A DNA stretch of 40,373 nucleotides from Candidatus Colwelliibacteriota bacterium (lineage in GTDB: Bacteria > Patescibacteriota > Minisyncoccia > UBA6257 > Colwellbacteraceae): the NCBI GenBank assembly GCA_016176505.1, contig JACOXB010000002.1, positions 1-40,373 on the forward strand, read 5' to 3'. Below are positions 1 to 11,958 of this stretch, piece by piece; within the stretch, counting starts at the first letter, position 1, and each line of letters begins with the position of its first letter. The notes under the pieces were generated by a model. The model ran no database searches, was not told the DNA's origin, and saw only the letters and a list, made by a program, of their open reading frames with translations. The position numbers and the translations under genes are program-made.

Positions 1-99
1 CTCATTTAAATCTTTGGTAAATTTATCCTCTTCTTCAGGAGTTAATTCAACTCTTGAAAGACCGGAAAAGTATTTAATATCGAATTCTTTATCTGGCAT
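1..99 (-). CDS. gatC: Asp/Glu-tRNA amidotransferase subunit C, N-terminal part (runs off left edge)
   Basis: Minus-strand translation from ATG at 97-99: MPDKEFDIKYFSGLSRVELTPEEEDKFTKDLNE, a typical GatC N-terminus; not in ORF track because truncated. Confidence 0.75.
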   Translation of the reverse strand, partial: MPDKEFDIKYFSGLSRVELTPEEEDKFTKDLNE

Positions 100-105
100 G
101 CTCCG

Positions 106-2148
<2,043 letters not shown>

Positions 2149-2151
2149 TCA

Positions 2152-2499
2152 TTAGAATCCTATTAATTCTAGGGCTCGAGAGGTACGGCCGGACCGGCCA
2201 ATAGCCTTAATTGAAGCGCCAGAATCAATAGTTATAAAACTTGAGTTGTTTCCAAGCTCCACTGGATCGCCTTCTTCGCCGCAATCTTGACCCGCATCCT
2301 GATATTTTTTATAAAGGGCGCATTCAAGGCCGGAATCAGCGGCAAAAATCGAACGGGTCGAGCTTAAAATATCAGAAGCCTGGCGCAATTGGTGAAGCAC
2401 CAAGAGGCCGGCTAAAGAAGTGGCGCCTAAAACTGCTCCAGAAAGCAGCATCACGGTTAAAAGCATAACTTGCCCCTTCTTTTTCTTTTCTTTCCTCAT
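2152..2499 (-). CDS. PilX-like / pilus-associated small protein
   Basis: N-terminal hydrophobic segment (GQVMLLTVMLLSGAVLGATSLAGLLVLHQLRQ), position inside prepilin cluster. Confidence 0.6.
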   Translation of the reverse strand: MRKEKKKKGQVMLLTVMLLSGAVLGATSLAGLLVLHQLRQASDILSSTRSIFAADSGLECALYKKYQDAGQDCGEEGDPVELGNNSSFITIDSGASIKAIGRSGRTSRALELIGF

Positions 2500-3026
2500 G
2501 TATCTAAAATCCTTGAGCTGATGGTGGTTTGAAGATGAGTAGTGATTTCCTGTTCACTGGTGACCCCCAGGATAACCGTTATTCGCGGCGGGAAATTATC
2601 ACCGGCCTGGGTACCTAGAAGAATAAATTTAAGTTCATCAAGACCAACTTCGGGAGAGGTCATAATTTCATAATCATTATCACTTGAACAATCATTAATA
2701 CACCGCCCCACCCCATTTACTGATTGGCCCTCATTGGTGTAGGTAATTAACTTGTAGCTTACCTCATCGCCGTCATCATTGATAAACTGGAGCGTATCCA
2801 CCTCCCCGCTAGTATTATTAAACGAAGAACCGGTCCTGATTTCGCGGGCTATTGTCTCGATAACAAAAGCAACATCGTTCATAGTAACGCTTAAGCTAGT
2901 CACAATGCGCTGAGTTCTTAGGGTTTGGATAAAAACTCCGGAGGCCAAACCAACAAGGACAATGAACAAACCTGAAGAGATCAGTAATTCGACTAAGGTG
3001 AATCCGTTCTTTCTCATGGTCTCCAA
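2496..3026 (-). CDS. type IV prepilin-like protein (N-terminal methylation motif)
   Basis: RKNGFTLVELLISSGLF prepilin motif. Confidence 0.85.
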   Translation of the reverse strand: METMRKNGFTLVELLISSGLFIVLVGLASGVFIQTLRTQRIVTSLSVTMNDVAFVIETIAREIRTGSSFNNTSGEVDTLQFINDDGDEVSYKLITYTNEGQSVNGVGRCINDCSSDNDYEIMTSPEVGLDELKFILLGTQAGDNFPPRITVILGVTSEQEITTHLQTTISSRILDT

Positions 3027-3514
3027 TTGTAAAAATGGTCTTCTAGGTCAACGCTGAAGCTCGTGCCGCCGCGACTTTGCCATTCGACCCGGGAATTAAC
3101 CCGAACTTCGTCCTGGCTAATATTGTCTATAGCAATAATCCTCTTAAAGTTGGTATCCCTGCCAGTTGAGTAGTTATATCTGCCGGTATCCTCATCAAAT
3201 TTTAACTTTTCCTCGGCTAGATTCGGGTCGAGAACAAGGCTTGAATATTCAATCCCGAATTCCCCGTCCGTTTCAACCCCATCATTCCAAGGATTTCCCT
3301 CGATAATATTATGGTCGACAATATTTTTAACAACTTCGATTCCTTCAGCCGCCAAATGGGCCGCGATATACTGTTCAGCCGCCACCCGATTCAAACCTAA
3401 ACTTTGGGAAAGCAGAGTAAAAATACCCAAGAGGCCAATTACCATCACGCTAATCGCCACCATCAATTCAACCAAAATCTGCCCCTTATTCAGCTTTAAC
3501 CTGTCCTGCTTCAT
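3014..3514 (-). CDS. PilV-like prepilin
   Basis: NKGQILVELMVAISVMVIGLLGIFTLLSQSL N-terminal pilin-like helix; cluster context. Confidence 0.7.
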   Translation of the reverse strand: MKQDRLKLNKGQILVELMVAISVMVIGLLGIFTLLSQSLGLNRVAAEQYIAAHLAAEGIEVVKNIVDHNIIEGNPWNDGVETDGEFGIEYSSLVLDPNLAEEKLKFDEDTGRYNYSTGRDTNFKRIIAIDNISQDEVRVNSRVEWQSRGGTSFSVDLEDHFYNWRP

Positions 3515-4037
3515 TAACAGTTACTGTAAAATCGCCTGAACCGTCGACGAGCTCGACCACAATCGATGCTTCGGTTTGGCCATCGTTTATCTCAACGTCC
3601 GGGTCAGGCGGAATAAAGACGATGTCCTCTAAGGAGGTGTCGTCGCCGATTCTCATAACGTTAAGATCAAGAGTTATTTCATTTAATTCGCCTGTTAGCC
3701 TTAAATCGTCGTCTTCGTTATAGCGGTCATCGGCCGGGCATTCGGGATCGCGATCTTGAAAAATAAAAATTTCACCAGCCGCTTGATCAACGGTTACGCC
3801 GTAAGCGCAAATTTCAGGATCATCCTCTGTAAAAAACGTCTCGATACTTAAAAACTTAGCCCGGGAGATAAGGCTTAAGAGCTTTGCCTCGGTGCTTGTG
3901 AGCAAAAGCTGCTTACTCGACTGGCTGCTGTAACCAATAAGAATAGACGAGAGAATAACGATGATGGAGACAACAATCATCGTTTCAGTCAGCGTGAATC
4001 CAGATGAATTAGGAGAAGAGGGCGAAATAGCCATCAA
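3486..4037 (-). CDS. GspH/FimT-like prepilin
   Basis: NSSGFTLTETMIVVSIIVILSSI prepilin motif. Confidence 0.8.
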   Translation of the reverse strand: MMAISPSSPNSSGFTLTETMIVVSIIVILSSILIGYSSQSSKQLLLTSTEAKLLSLISRAKFLSIETFFTEDDPEICAYGVTVDQAAGEIFIFQDRDPECPADDRYNEDDDLRLTGELNEITLDLNVMRIGDDTSLEDIVFIPPDPDVEINDGQTEASIVVELVDGSGDFTVTVNEAGQVKAE

Positions 4038-4857
4038 GAATATGGTAACCGAAAAAGAAGATGACTGTCACGCCTAAAGCGATAAAGGGACCGAAGGGGA
4101 GACTGCTTTTTAGCCTCTTCTTCCCTAAAACCATAAGAACGAGACCGACTACGGCTCCGAGAATAAAAGCGGCGGCAAAGGAAAAAATAATATCTGGCCA
4201 GCCGACAAAAAGGCCCAAACTGGCTGCTAATTTGACATCGCCCATCCCCATACCCCGACCGCGGCTTAAAAAGTAAAGCGCCCCGAAAAGAAAAAGACCC
4301 ACTAGGGCCCCGGCTAAGTAGTTAATCCAGGCAGTTTCGCCGAGCCAAAAGATTAGAGCGTAACTACCAAGGCTTGAACCAAGGATTTTTCCGTTAACAA
4401 GACCAAAACTTCCGGTTAGTTCAGCAGAGATCAATCCGATGACTCCCAGCCCTAAAATAACTAGATTTAGCTGATCTGGAATCAGCCTCAGGCGGATATC
4501 AATTAGGGTGATGACAAGGAGGATGAGAAAAAGAAAGAGCCAAAGCAAGGTTTCGGGCCCAAAGCCCAATTTAAATGGGACAAAAATAAAAATAAGACCG
4601 GTTATGACTTCAACAATGGGATAACGGAAAGTTAATTTATTGCCGCAGCGTCGACATTTACCCTTTTGGGCCAAGAAGCTTAAAAGCGGGATTAGCTCAA
4701 ACCACCTAAGTGCTTTTTCGCAGCCCTCGCAGCGCGAGCGGCCACGCAAACTATCTTTAAATCCTCGCTTGGTTGAGTAGCGAGTAGCTAGGACATCAAG
4801 ATAGCTGCCGATTAAAGTGCCGAAAAAGAATAAGAGGAAATAGCCGAATAAGTTCAA
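4009..4857 (-). CDS. pilD: prepilin peptidase (type IV leader peptidase)
   Basis: GSYLDVLATRYSTKRG..RSRCEGCEKALRWFELIPLLSFL..CRRCG, GMGDVKLAASLG motif. Confidence 0.95.
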   Translation of the reverse strand: MNLFGYFLLFFFGTLIGSYLDVLATRYSTKRGFKDSLRGRSRCEGCEKALRWFELIPLLSFLAQKGKCRRCGNKLTFRYPIVEVITGLIFIFVPFKLGFGPETLLWLFLFLILLVITLIDIRLRLIPDQLNLVILGLGVIGLISAELTGSFGLVNGKILGSSLGSYALIFWLGETAWINYLAGALVGLFLFGALYFLSRGRGMGMGDVKLAASLGLFVGWPDIIFSFAAAFILGAVVGLVLMVLGKKRLKSSLPFGPFIALGVTVIFFFGYHILDGYFALFS

Positions 4858-4866
4858 TTTTTAAGC

Positions 4867-5337
4867 CTAAGATGAAATGCAGTAAACCAAGCCGGCATCA
4901 TCACAATTGACGCCATCAACACTAGCGCCGTCAACATCAGTATCAAGGACACTGTTATCTCTCTCTAACTCGGCACCGATCGTGTAGTTTAGCCGACCGC
5001 CAGCCGCGTCCACGCCGTAATCATACTCAAAGTTAGTTGACTGCGGCTGAGGCAGATTAGAAGTAATATCCTGCATCGCTGTCGTCAGTTCAGCCCAAGT
5101 GTCTGGATCGCTAGCAGTACTGCAATCGTCAGCACCCGGATAAAATCCGCATCTGTTGAAATAAAGCTCAAGGAAATTCTGGACGTTTTTCATGTCGCCG
5201 ATCCTTCTCGTGTCTCTCGCCGTTGCCTGGAAACCGGTGACGCCAGTCAAAATCACGCCCGCAAGAATTGCGATCACCGCAATCACAATAAGCATTTCAA
5301 CTAAGGTAAAACCCCCTTGTTTCATCATTAATTTCAT
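4867..5337 (-). CDS. type IV major-pilin-like prepilin (PilA/GspG type)
   Basis: KQGGFTLVEMLIVIAVIAILAGVIL and a C-terminal Cys-containing region. Confidence 0.85.
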   Translation of the reverse strand: MKLMMKQGGFTLVEMLIVIAVIAILAGVILTGVTGFQATARDTRRIGDMKNVQNFLELYFNRCGFYPGADDCSTASDPDTWAELTTAMQDITSNLPQPQSTNFEYDYGVDAAGGRLNYTIGAELERDNSVLDTDVDGASVDGVNCDDAGLVYCISS

Positions 5338-5346
5338 TATATCAAA

Positions 5347-6555
5347 CTAGAATGTTTGAGCTAAGTTATAGATGGGGATAAGTATTGAGGCGAAGAGTCC
5401 ACCCACTAGAAGCCCAACAACTACAAGCAAAAGCGGCTGGATCAGCTCCACGAGCTGGTTCACCGAAGTCTCAACTTCCCGAGTATAAAAGGATGAAACT
5501 CGTCCAAGCATTTCATCAAGCCGGCCAGTACTCTCGCCAATCGCAACCATCTGACCAACTAAGGGCGGGAAAAGTTCGCCCCTCATGGCCAGAGACCTTG
5601 AGAACAGTTCTCCCTGCCTCACCTCATTAGCCGTCTTGGCTAAGGCTTCAGTGTAGGCCGCACTGCCGACAGTGGCTCCGGTAATCTCAATTGCCTGGGC
5701 AATCGGAATCCCCCCCTTAATCAAAACCCCAAGGGATTCGGCAAGACGGGCCACGTAAAGCTGTCTCAAGAGTTTATTAATAACCGGCGTCCTCAGAACA
5801 ATTTCATCTCTAAAAACTTTTCCTTCATTGCTCCGGAAATAGTTGATTCCCCAGAAACCAAAGATACCGAAAAGGATAAAAATGGCCCACCACCAGGAAC
5901 TTAAAAATTCGCCTCCTTTTAGTAGAACCCGAGTGAAAACCGGTACTTCGACTCCGGCTTCTTTAAAAATCGGGCCGATCTGGGGAAAAACAACCACCAC
6001 CATCACCCCGGCGACTATAAAAAACAGTCCAAGTAAAATAACCGGATAAATTAAGGCGCTTTTAATCCGCGCCGTCAGATTAACTTGTTTTTCAATATAA
6101 TCAGCCAAGAAATTAATCGATTCATCGAGCCGGCCGGTTACTTCGGCTGAGCGAACCATATTAACGTAAAAATCGGAGAAAACCCGATTGTATTTTTGGA
6201 GTGATTGCGAAAGCGAAAGGCCTGCATCAACGTCAGCCGCTACATCGCCAACAATTTTCCTCAAGGTCTCATTAATGGTTTGGTTCTCAAGTGTTTTTAA
6301 GGCATCGCCAAGGGAAACCCGGGCTGACATTAAAGCAGCGAATTGACGGGTAAAAATCATTAAATCCTTGCTCTTAACTCGATTGAAATAGTCGAGAAGC
6401 TGGCCGAGAATCTCCCGGCGACCTATCTCCTCAAGCGAAAGAATAAAAAGTTCGTGACTGGAAAGAATACTCGTGGCCTCATTCCTATTCAGGGCCTCGA
6501 CCGATCCCACCTGGAGTTCGCCTCCTTTAGTTCTCGCTTGGTATTTAAATTTCAT
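5347..6555 (-). CDS. pilC: type IV pilus inner-membrane platform protein PilC
   Basis: Two T2SSF domains; FTRQFAALMSARVSLGDALKTLENQT; GKST-like GESTGRLDEML. Confidence 0.95.
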   Translation of the reverse strand: MKFKYQARTKGGELQVGSVEALNRNEATSILSSHELFILSLEEIGRREILGQLLDYFNRVKSKDLMIFTRQFAALMSARVSLGDALKTLENQTINETLRKIVGDVAADVDAGLSLSQSLQKYNRVFSDFYVNMVRSAEVTGRLDESINFLADYIEKQVNLTARIKSALIYPVILLGLFFIVAGVMVVVVFPQIGPIFKEAGVEVPVFTRVLLKGGEFLSSWWWAIFILFGIFGFWGINYFRSNEGKVFRDEIVLRTPVINKLLRQLYVARLAESLGVLIKGGIPIAQAIEITGATVGSAAYTEALAKTANEVRQGELFSRSLAMRGELFPPLVGQMVAIGESTGRLDEMLGRVSSFYTREVETSVNQLVELIQPLLLVVVGLLVGGLFASILIPIYNLAQTF

Positions 6556-7625
6556 TATCCTCGCTCTAGTAAGACCCTTAATTCGGCAGGGTTAACTGAG
6601 TAAAGTTCGGCGTTCTCAAGCGAAATCTCCTTGCGCCTTACAAGTTCAGCCAAAGACCGGTTAAGGGTCATCATGCCTTCTTGGGTGCTTGTTTCAATCA
6701 CTAGATCGATTTGATAAACCTTTCTTTCGCGAATCAGGTTCCTAATGGCCGAATTCACGAACATCACTTCGCAGGCCGGTACCCGACCGCCATCAATCCG
6801 GGGGATTAATCTTTCGGAGACTATGCCGACAAGCACGGCCGCAAGCTGGGAGGCAATCTGGCCCTGCTGATTGGCCGGGAAAGAATCAATAATCCGATCA
6901 ATGGTTTGGGCGGCCGAGTTCGTATGCAAAGTGGAGAAAATTAAGTGGCCAGTTTCAGCCGCGGTTAAAGCGGTAGCAACGGACTCCTGATCCCTCATCT
7001 CGCCAACCAGAACCACATCCGGGTCTTGGCGCAGGAGCGAACGAAGGGCCCGACGAAAACTTGGACTGTCACTCTTAACTTCGCGCTGGGAAATAATTGA
7101 TTTGTCCTGGACAAACAGATATTCAATCGGGTCCTCAACCGTAATAATGTGTTCGGTTCGGTTATGGTTAATTTCATCGATTAGGGCGGCGAGGGTAGTT
7201 GACTTACCGTGACCAGCCGGTCCCACCATCAGCACAAACCCCTGGTTAAGCCGAGTGAATTCCCTAAGAATTCCCGGCAGGGCCAGCTCTTCAATGGTTT
7301 TGATATCCGCCGGAATCAAACGGAGAGCCGCCGCCATAAAGCCGCGCTGGAAAAAAACATTAACCCTAAACCTCGCCTTATCTTCAAAAGCAAAAGAAAA
7401 ATCTAAATCGCCGAATTTTAAAAATTTTTCCTTTTGAGCCGGATTCAACATGGAAAGCACCAGCCCCTGAGCGTCTTCCGGAGTTAGAATCGGGTCACTG
7501 GCGAGCGGCACAAGAATTCCATCAATTCTCAACGTTGGCTGCCGGCCCACGGCAATATGAAGATCCGAAGCATTTTGCTGGGCCGCCGCGAGCAAAAGTT
7601 CGTTTAATTTTTGCTTATAATCCAT
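6555..7625 (-). CDS. pilT: type IV pilus retraction ATPase PilT
   Basis: Walker A GPAGHGKSTT, LLRQDPDVVLVGEMRD, AETGHLIFSTLHTNSA. Confidence 0.96.
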   Translation of the reverse strand: MDYKQKLNELLLAAAQQNASDLHIAVGRQPTLRIDGILVPLASDPILTPEDAQGLVLSMLNPAQKEKFLKFGDLDFSFAFEDKARFRVNVFFQRGFMAAALRLIPADIKTIEELALPGILREFTRLNQGFVLMVGPAGHGKSTTLAALIDEINHNRTEHIITVEDPIEYLFVQDKSIISQREVKSDSPSFRRALRSLLRQDPDVVLVGEMRDQESVATALTAAETGHLIFSTLHTNSAAQTIDRIIDSFPANQQGQIASQLAAVLVGIVSERLIPRIDGGRVPACEVMFVNSAIRNLIRERKVYQIDLVIETSTQEGMMTLNRSLAELVRRKEISLENAELYSVNPAELRVLLERG

Positions 7626-7671
7626 GTTTTCGTATTCAGTATTCGGTATACAGTATACAGTATACTAAATA

Positions 7672-9411
7672 CTAACTTTCGGCTGTTTCCCTTAAAACGT
7701 CTTCAAATCCGACAATCCCCTGAAGCGCTTTTAAGATTCCGTCCTGGCGCAGAGTAATCATGCCCTGTCGTTTAGCCTCGTCATAAATCTTACTCTCGGT
7801 CGGGTTTGTGTTAATAACTCCTTCTAATTCCCGAGTCATAATAAAGGCTTCAAAAAGGGCAATTCGGCCAACCACGCCCTTCTTTTTGCAGACATCGCAA
7901 CCTTTGCCCCGATAGATCTCGTAAGGCGGTTTATATTTTATCTCGGTCCCGCTAGGAAGATTCTTTAGTTCGCTCGCAATAATTTCCTGAACCTCGGGAC
8001 TCGCGGTCACCGGCCCTTTGCATTTATCACAAAGCCGCCTTACCAGCCTTTGGGAAACCATCAAGTTAAGTGCAGACGGCAGAAGGAATGGCTCAATCCG
8101 CATATCAATTAAGCGCGGGATAACGCCAATAGCATTATTGGTATGGAGGGTTGATAAAACAATTTGCCCCGTAAGAGCGGCGTGAACCGCAAGCTCGGCA
8201 GTCTCATTATCTCTAATCTCACCGACTAAAATCACATCCGGATCTTGACGCACAATTTGCCGCAGACCCGAGGCAAAGTTATAACCGATCTCCGGCCTAA
8301 CCTGAGACTGATTAACCCCTTCGATAACGTATTCAACCGGATCCTCTAAGCTCATCACATTGACATCGATCTTGTTCAAAATCTGCATTAAGGAATAAAG
8401 CGTGGTAGTTTTACCGCTGCCAGTCGGACCACTCACTAAGACCATGCCGAAAGGTCTTTTAATTGCCTCTCTAACCATTTCGGCGGTTCGGCCGATAAGC
8501 CCCAGCTCATCAATTCCTTTTAGGCCGACAGTGGGGTCAAGTACCCGAATAGCCACTTTTTCGCCAATTGGAGTTGGAAAAGTGGAAACCCGAAAGTCAA
8601 TATCTTTGCCAAAAATAATGGTTCGGAAACGCCCGTCCTGAGGAATACGGGTAACGTCAATTTTCAAATTAGAAATAATTTTTATCCGGGAAACGATTGG
8701 CTGATGGAGCTCAATCGGAAAAGAGGTTATTTCCTGAAGCAGGCCGTCCACTCGAAACCTAACCCGCACTTTTGTTTTCTGAGGCTCAATGTGAACATCC
8801 GAGGCGCCAGCCTGAACCGCTTCCTCCATAGTCGAGGCCACAATTTTAATAATTGGCGCTTCTTCCGAGACCATTCCCTCCTCTTCAAGAGCGACCGGTC
8901 TAAATGGCGAAGCCTCGCCGCCCGGCTTAATATCGAGACTCTTAATCGCCCGCTCGATTTCTGATTCGTAGGGTGAATAGCGACGGCGAATTAAATTCCA
9001 ATCAGTCGCCGTAATTAAGTAAACTCCCAGGTTTAGACCATTTCTTTTAGCCAGAAAACGAAGCGCTTCCTGAGCCCTTAAATCCTCTGGATTAACCATG
9101 CCGACCACAAGCAGCTTCTCCTTGAGCTCAAGAGGCGCCACTCGGTAAGTTTCCACTGTTTCTTCCGGAATTGACTGAATTACATTAGCCGGAATTGCCT
9201 GAATTTCTTCAGGTTTAAGCGTACGATAAGGAATTTTTAAAATCTGACTTTTAGTAGCCACAAATTTTGCCTCATCAACCAGATGACGGCTTAAAATAAT
9301 TTCCTCGGCCGGCCTTCTCCCTCGAGCTGCTTCGTTTAAAATTTGGGCGTGAAGCTCGGGCGAAATCAGCGCTTGTTTAAGGAGATTGTCTAGTAAAATT
9401 TTATTATCCAC
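7672..9411 (-). CDS. pilB: type IV pilus assembly ATPase PilB/GspE
   Basis: MshEN-like N-terminus, GPTGSGKTTTLYSLM, IVRQDPDVILVGEIRD, CDKCKG..GKGCDVCKKKG Zn site. Confidence 0.96.
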   Translation of the reverse strand: MDNKILLDNLLKQALISPELHAQILNEAARGRRPAEEIILSRHLVDEAKFVATKSQILKIPYRTLKPEEIQAIPANVIQSIPEETVETYRVAPLELKEKLLVVGMVNPEDLRAQEALRFLAKRNGLNLGVYLITATDWNLIRRRYSPYESEIERAIKSLDIKPGGEASPFRPVALEEEGMVSEEAPIIKIVASTMEEAVQAGASDVHIEPQKTKVRVRFRVDGLLQEITSFPIELHQPIVSRIKIISNLKIDVTRIPQDGRFRTIIFGKDIDFRVSTFPTPIGEKVAIRVLDPTVGLKGIDELGLIGRTAEMVREAIKRPFGMVLVSGPTGSGKTTTLYSLMQILNKIDVNVMSLEDPVEYVIEGVNQSQVRPEIGYNFASGLRQIVRQDPDVILVGEIRDNETAELAVHAALTGQIVLSTLHTNNAIGVIPRLIDMRIEPFLLPSALNLMVSQRLVRRLCDKCKGPVTASPEVQEIIASELKNLPSGTEIKYKPPYEIYRGKGCDVCKKKGVVGRIALFEAFIMTRELEGVINTNPTESKIYDEAKRQGMITLRQDGILKALQGIVGFEDVLRETAES

Positions 9412-9463
9412 GCTCCCTGTAGTTTAGTATAACTAGCTACTAGATACTAACTACTAGCTACTT

Positions 9464-9751
9464 TTAGAATGGAGCAAAGGGATTGGGTCGACCAAATTCT
9501 CCAGTCACGGGTTCGTCAATATAGCGCCTTAACGACTTATAGACTTGGTCGTTAGTAATAAGGTTGGGATTGAGTTCGATCTTCGAAACTTTCGAGATCT
9601 TTTCAAACTCCGGCGGCGCCGTGAGTTCTGCTAGGGGAGCCGGAGCAAAAAAAAGATAGTAAGTAAGGACGACTAAAAGAATAAGCACCCCGCCGCCAAT
9701 TAAATACGGTTTCCAGTTCTTTTTCCTCTCTTCTCCAAAAACTAAAGCCAT
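9464..9751 (-). CDS. small single-TM protein in pilP position, C-terminal GRPNPFAPF
   Basis: One TM helix followed by an extracytoplasmic segment ending in a PilP-like (R/N)PF motif; between pilB and pilO. Confidence 0.6.
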   Translation of the reverse strand: MALVFGEERKKNWKPYLIGGGVLILLVVLTYYLFFAPAPLAELTAPPEFEKISKVSKIELNPNLITNDQVYKSLRRYIDEPVTGEFGRPNPFAPF

Positions 9752-9753
9752 TT

Positions 9754-10314
9754 TTATCGCTGGTAATAAGTTTCGACGGTTAAGTTATAGTTTAAAACAT
9801 TATTGCTAGTCCCGCCGCCGGTAATCTTTAACGAGCCGACGTCCATAATCCTGATATTAGTGGCGAGGGCCGCAAGATAAGCTTTAATCGCGGTGTAGTC
9901 ACCTCGAAGAGTTAAATCCACTCGGAGCTGGCCCAGGGGATCGGCCACATTACCGCCCTTCACTGGTTCGAGCGCGAGTACCTCAAGATTTAAAGAATCC
10001 ATGGCCACGCCGTTAGTTTTTGCAATGCCTTGGAGCTGGTTAACAATCCCCGGCACATCTTCGGTCACCGGCAAAACTAAGCTCAAGCCTCTTTGAAAAT
10101 CGCTAATGCTCTGGTACTGGCTAAGAAGCCGATTAATCGCCTCGACTACGGCTCGCTCTTCTTCAACTAATTGAATCATGGATTGGCGCTCGGCTCGGAG
10201 CTCGCTCACTTCTTTGTAGGCCGGCACCACTAAACTTGAATAAAGCGCCACCGCCCCGATAAAAAAACCTAGGGTTAGAAGAACGCTTAATAGTCTTTTG
10301 TTAGCAGCGGTCAT
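9754..10314 (-). CDS. pilO: PilO-like protein
   Basis: TM + coiled coil + PilO-like fold sequence (LRVDLTLRGDYTAIKAYLAALATNIRIMDV). Confidence 0.8.
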   Translation of the reverse strand: MTAANKRLLSVLLTLGFFIGAVALYSSLVVPAYKEVSELRAERQSMIQLVEEERAVVEAINRLLSQYQSISDFQRGLSLVLPVTEDVPGIVNQLQGIAKTNGVAMDSLNLEVLALEPVKGGNVADPLGQLRVDLTLRGDYTAIKAYLAALATNIRIMDVGSLKITGGGTSNNVLNYNLTVETYYQR

Positions 10315-10868
10315 TTCTTTACGGAAAACGTTTTAGGCTCAAACTCTAGAGTGACTTGGAAGCGAACCACGCTGCCGGCGGCACTCGAGCTTTCCAAAAA
10401 TACTTTCTCGACTGACGGATTATTTTCAAAAATAGCGAGCTGGGCGGCTAAATCTTCGTAAGACCCGGCCGCTCCCTCAAGCCTTAACTCTTGGTCCGCC
10501 ACTGATATATCGGCTGATTCGAAAACTACCCGAGGATGAGTACTCGCCTCAAGAAAAGTGAAAGCCGGCGTAACGTCGACGTGGGCCGCGAGCACTTTCT
10601 GAAGATTATTAATTTGGGAATATAGAGTGATTAAATTTTCCTGCTCTTCAACTGAAACCTCGGCGCTAATAACCTCGGCCTCAGTTCTTAAATCTTCGAT
10701 GGAATTTTCCAGAAATAATTTATAACCGAATCTTAATCCTAGATAAACCAGGATAACCGCCAAAAACGTGATGAAGCTGGCGATTAAAATGCGCCGCGGC
10801 GTGCCTGTAGGCAAGCCGCCGGCCACGGCTTTAAACGCTTGGAACTCGTCCAGACGATAAGGACTCAT
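10311..10868 (-). CDS. pilN: PilN-like protein
   Basis: Single TM then coiled coil; position pilM-pilN-pilO. Confidence 0.7.
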   Translation of the reverse strand: MSPYRLDEFQAFKAVAGGLPTGTPRRILIASFITFLAVILVYLGLRFGYKLFLENSIEDLRTEAEVISAEVSVEEQENLITLYSQINNLQKVLAAHVDVTPAFTFLEASTHPRVVFESADISVADQELRLEGAAGSYEDLAAQLAIFENNPSVEKVFLESSSAAGSVVRFQVTLEFEPKTFSVKK

Positions 10869-11935
10869 TTTTTAATTTGTTTTAAGCCCAACCCTAGGGC
10901 GACAGCTAAGGTCGGCCCGAGCTCTGCCGTTAAGGAGGTGATTTCTCCGGGCAGACCCACTTTAGCAAAGGGTGAAGCCTTGATCGCTGTGAGGCCCAGT
11001 TCGGCTGTGACATATTTTTCCAAGCCCAGGAGATTGGCTCCGCCACCAGAGAGAATAATCCGATCAACTTTGGCCTGATAATCCTTTTCGTAAACCTCTT
11101 TCACCCTTCTTGCCTCGTTAAGTATAGCATCGAGATACGGCATCATTAAAGTGGATACTTCGTATTCGCCGCCGGTTCCGGTAAGCCCTCTTGTCTTTTT
11201 TAATTCTTCGGCCCGAGGAATAGTAATGCCGAGCCCTTTGGAAATTGCCTGGGTTAAGGCGTTACTCGAAAAATCGGTTTGGCTGTTGTATTTTAGATTC
11301 CCCGCCGCCGCCACGGCGATCGCGGTTGAACGGGCGCCAATGTCAATAATCAGGGAGGTGGTCGGATCGCCCCCGGTTAAGACCCGAGCCAAACTTATGG
11401 TTTCAATTTCTAAAGCCCTTAATTTCAGACCGACGTTTGCAAAAATCGTTTGATATTTCCTGATTTGTTCATTAGGCACAGCCACTAAAAAAATTTGTTG
11501 TTTTTTAATTCCCTTCTCATCCTCGACCTCGCCGATCGGCAACCAATCAATCGTAACCTCTTCAAGCGGCAAGGGGACAAAAGCCTTAATTTGATAAGGC
11601 ATGGTTTTCGATATCTCTTCCGGCGACATCAGTGGCATTTCAAGGAGAGTGGTGAAAGCGGAAAAGGCTGGTAATGATGCCGCCACCTCAACTCCTTTAG
11701 GTTTTAACTCTTTAAGCAGGATTTGAAGAAGTTGAACTGTCTCCTCTTCAAGAATCTTCAAGCCGCTCGTCTGGATAGCGTAATTCAAACGCTCCAAATG
11801 TCCCCGGCTTTCTAAGATGCCGTAGTTTTTAAGCGTCGGGCCTTTAGCCGAATTCTCAAGCTCAACGATTTTGATCGAGGCCGTACCAATATCAACTCCA
11901 AGATATGATTTCTCGCCAAAAGAAAACTTAAACAT
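10865..11935 (-). CDS. pilM: type IV pilus assembly ATPase-like PilM
   Basis: KSYLGVDIGTASIKIVEL, actin-fold motifs, RIILSGGGANLLGLEKYV. Confidence 0.93.
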   Translation of the reverse strand: MFKFSFGEKSYLGVDIGTASIKIVELENSAKGPTLKNYGILESRGHLERLNYAIQTSGLKILEEETVQLLQILLKELKPKGVEVAASLPAFSAFTTLLEMPLMSPEEISKTMPYQIKAFVPLPLEEVTIDWLPIGEVEDEKGIKKQQIFLVAVPNEQIRKYQTIFANVGLKLRALEIETISLARVLTGGDPTTSLIIDIGARSTAIAVAAAGNLKYNSQTDFSSNALTQAISKGLGITIPRAEELKKTRGLTGTGGEYEVSTLMMPYLDAILNEARRVKEVYEKDYQAKVDRIILSGGGANLLGLEKYVTAELGLTAIKASPFAKVGLPGEITSLTAELGPTLAVALGLGLKQIKK

Positions 11936-11958
11936 AGAAGCTAGTATTAGTATACCAG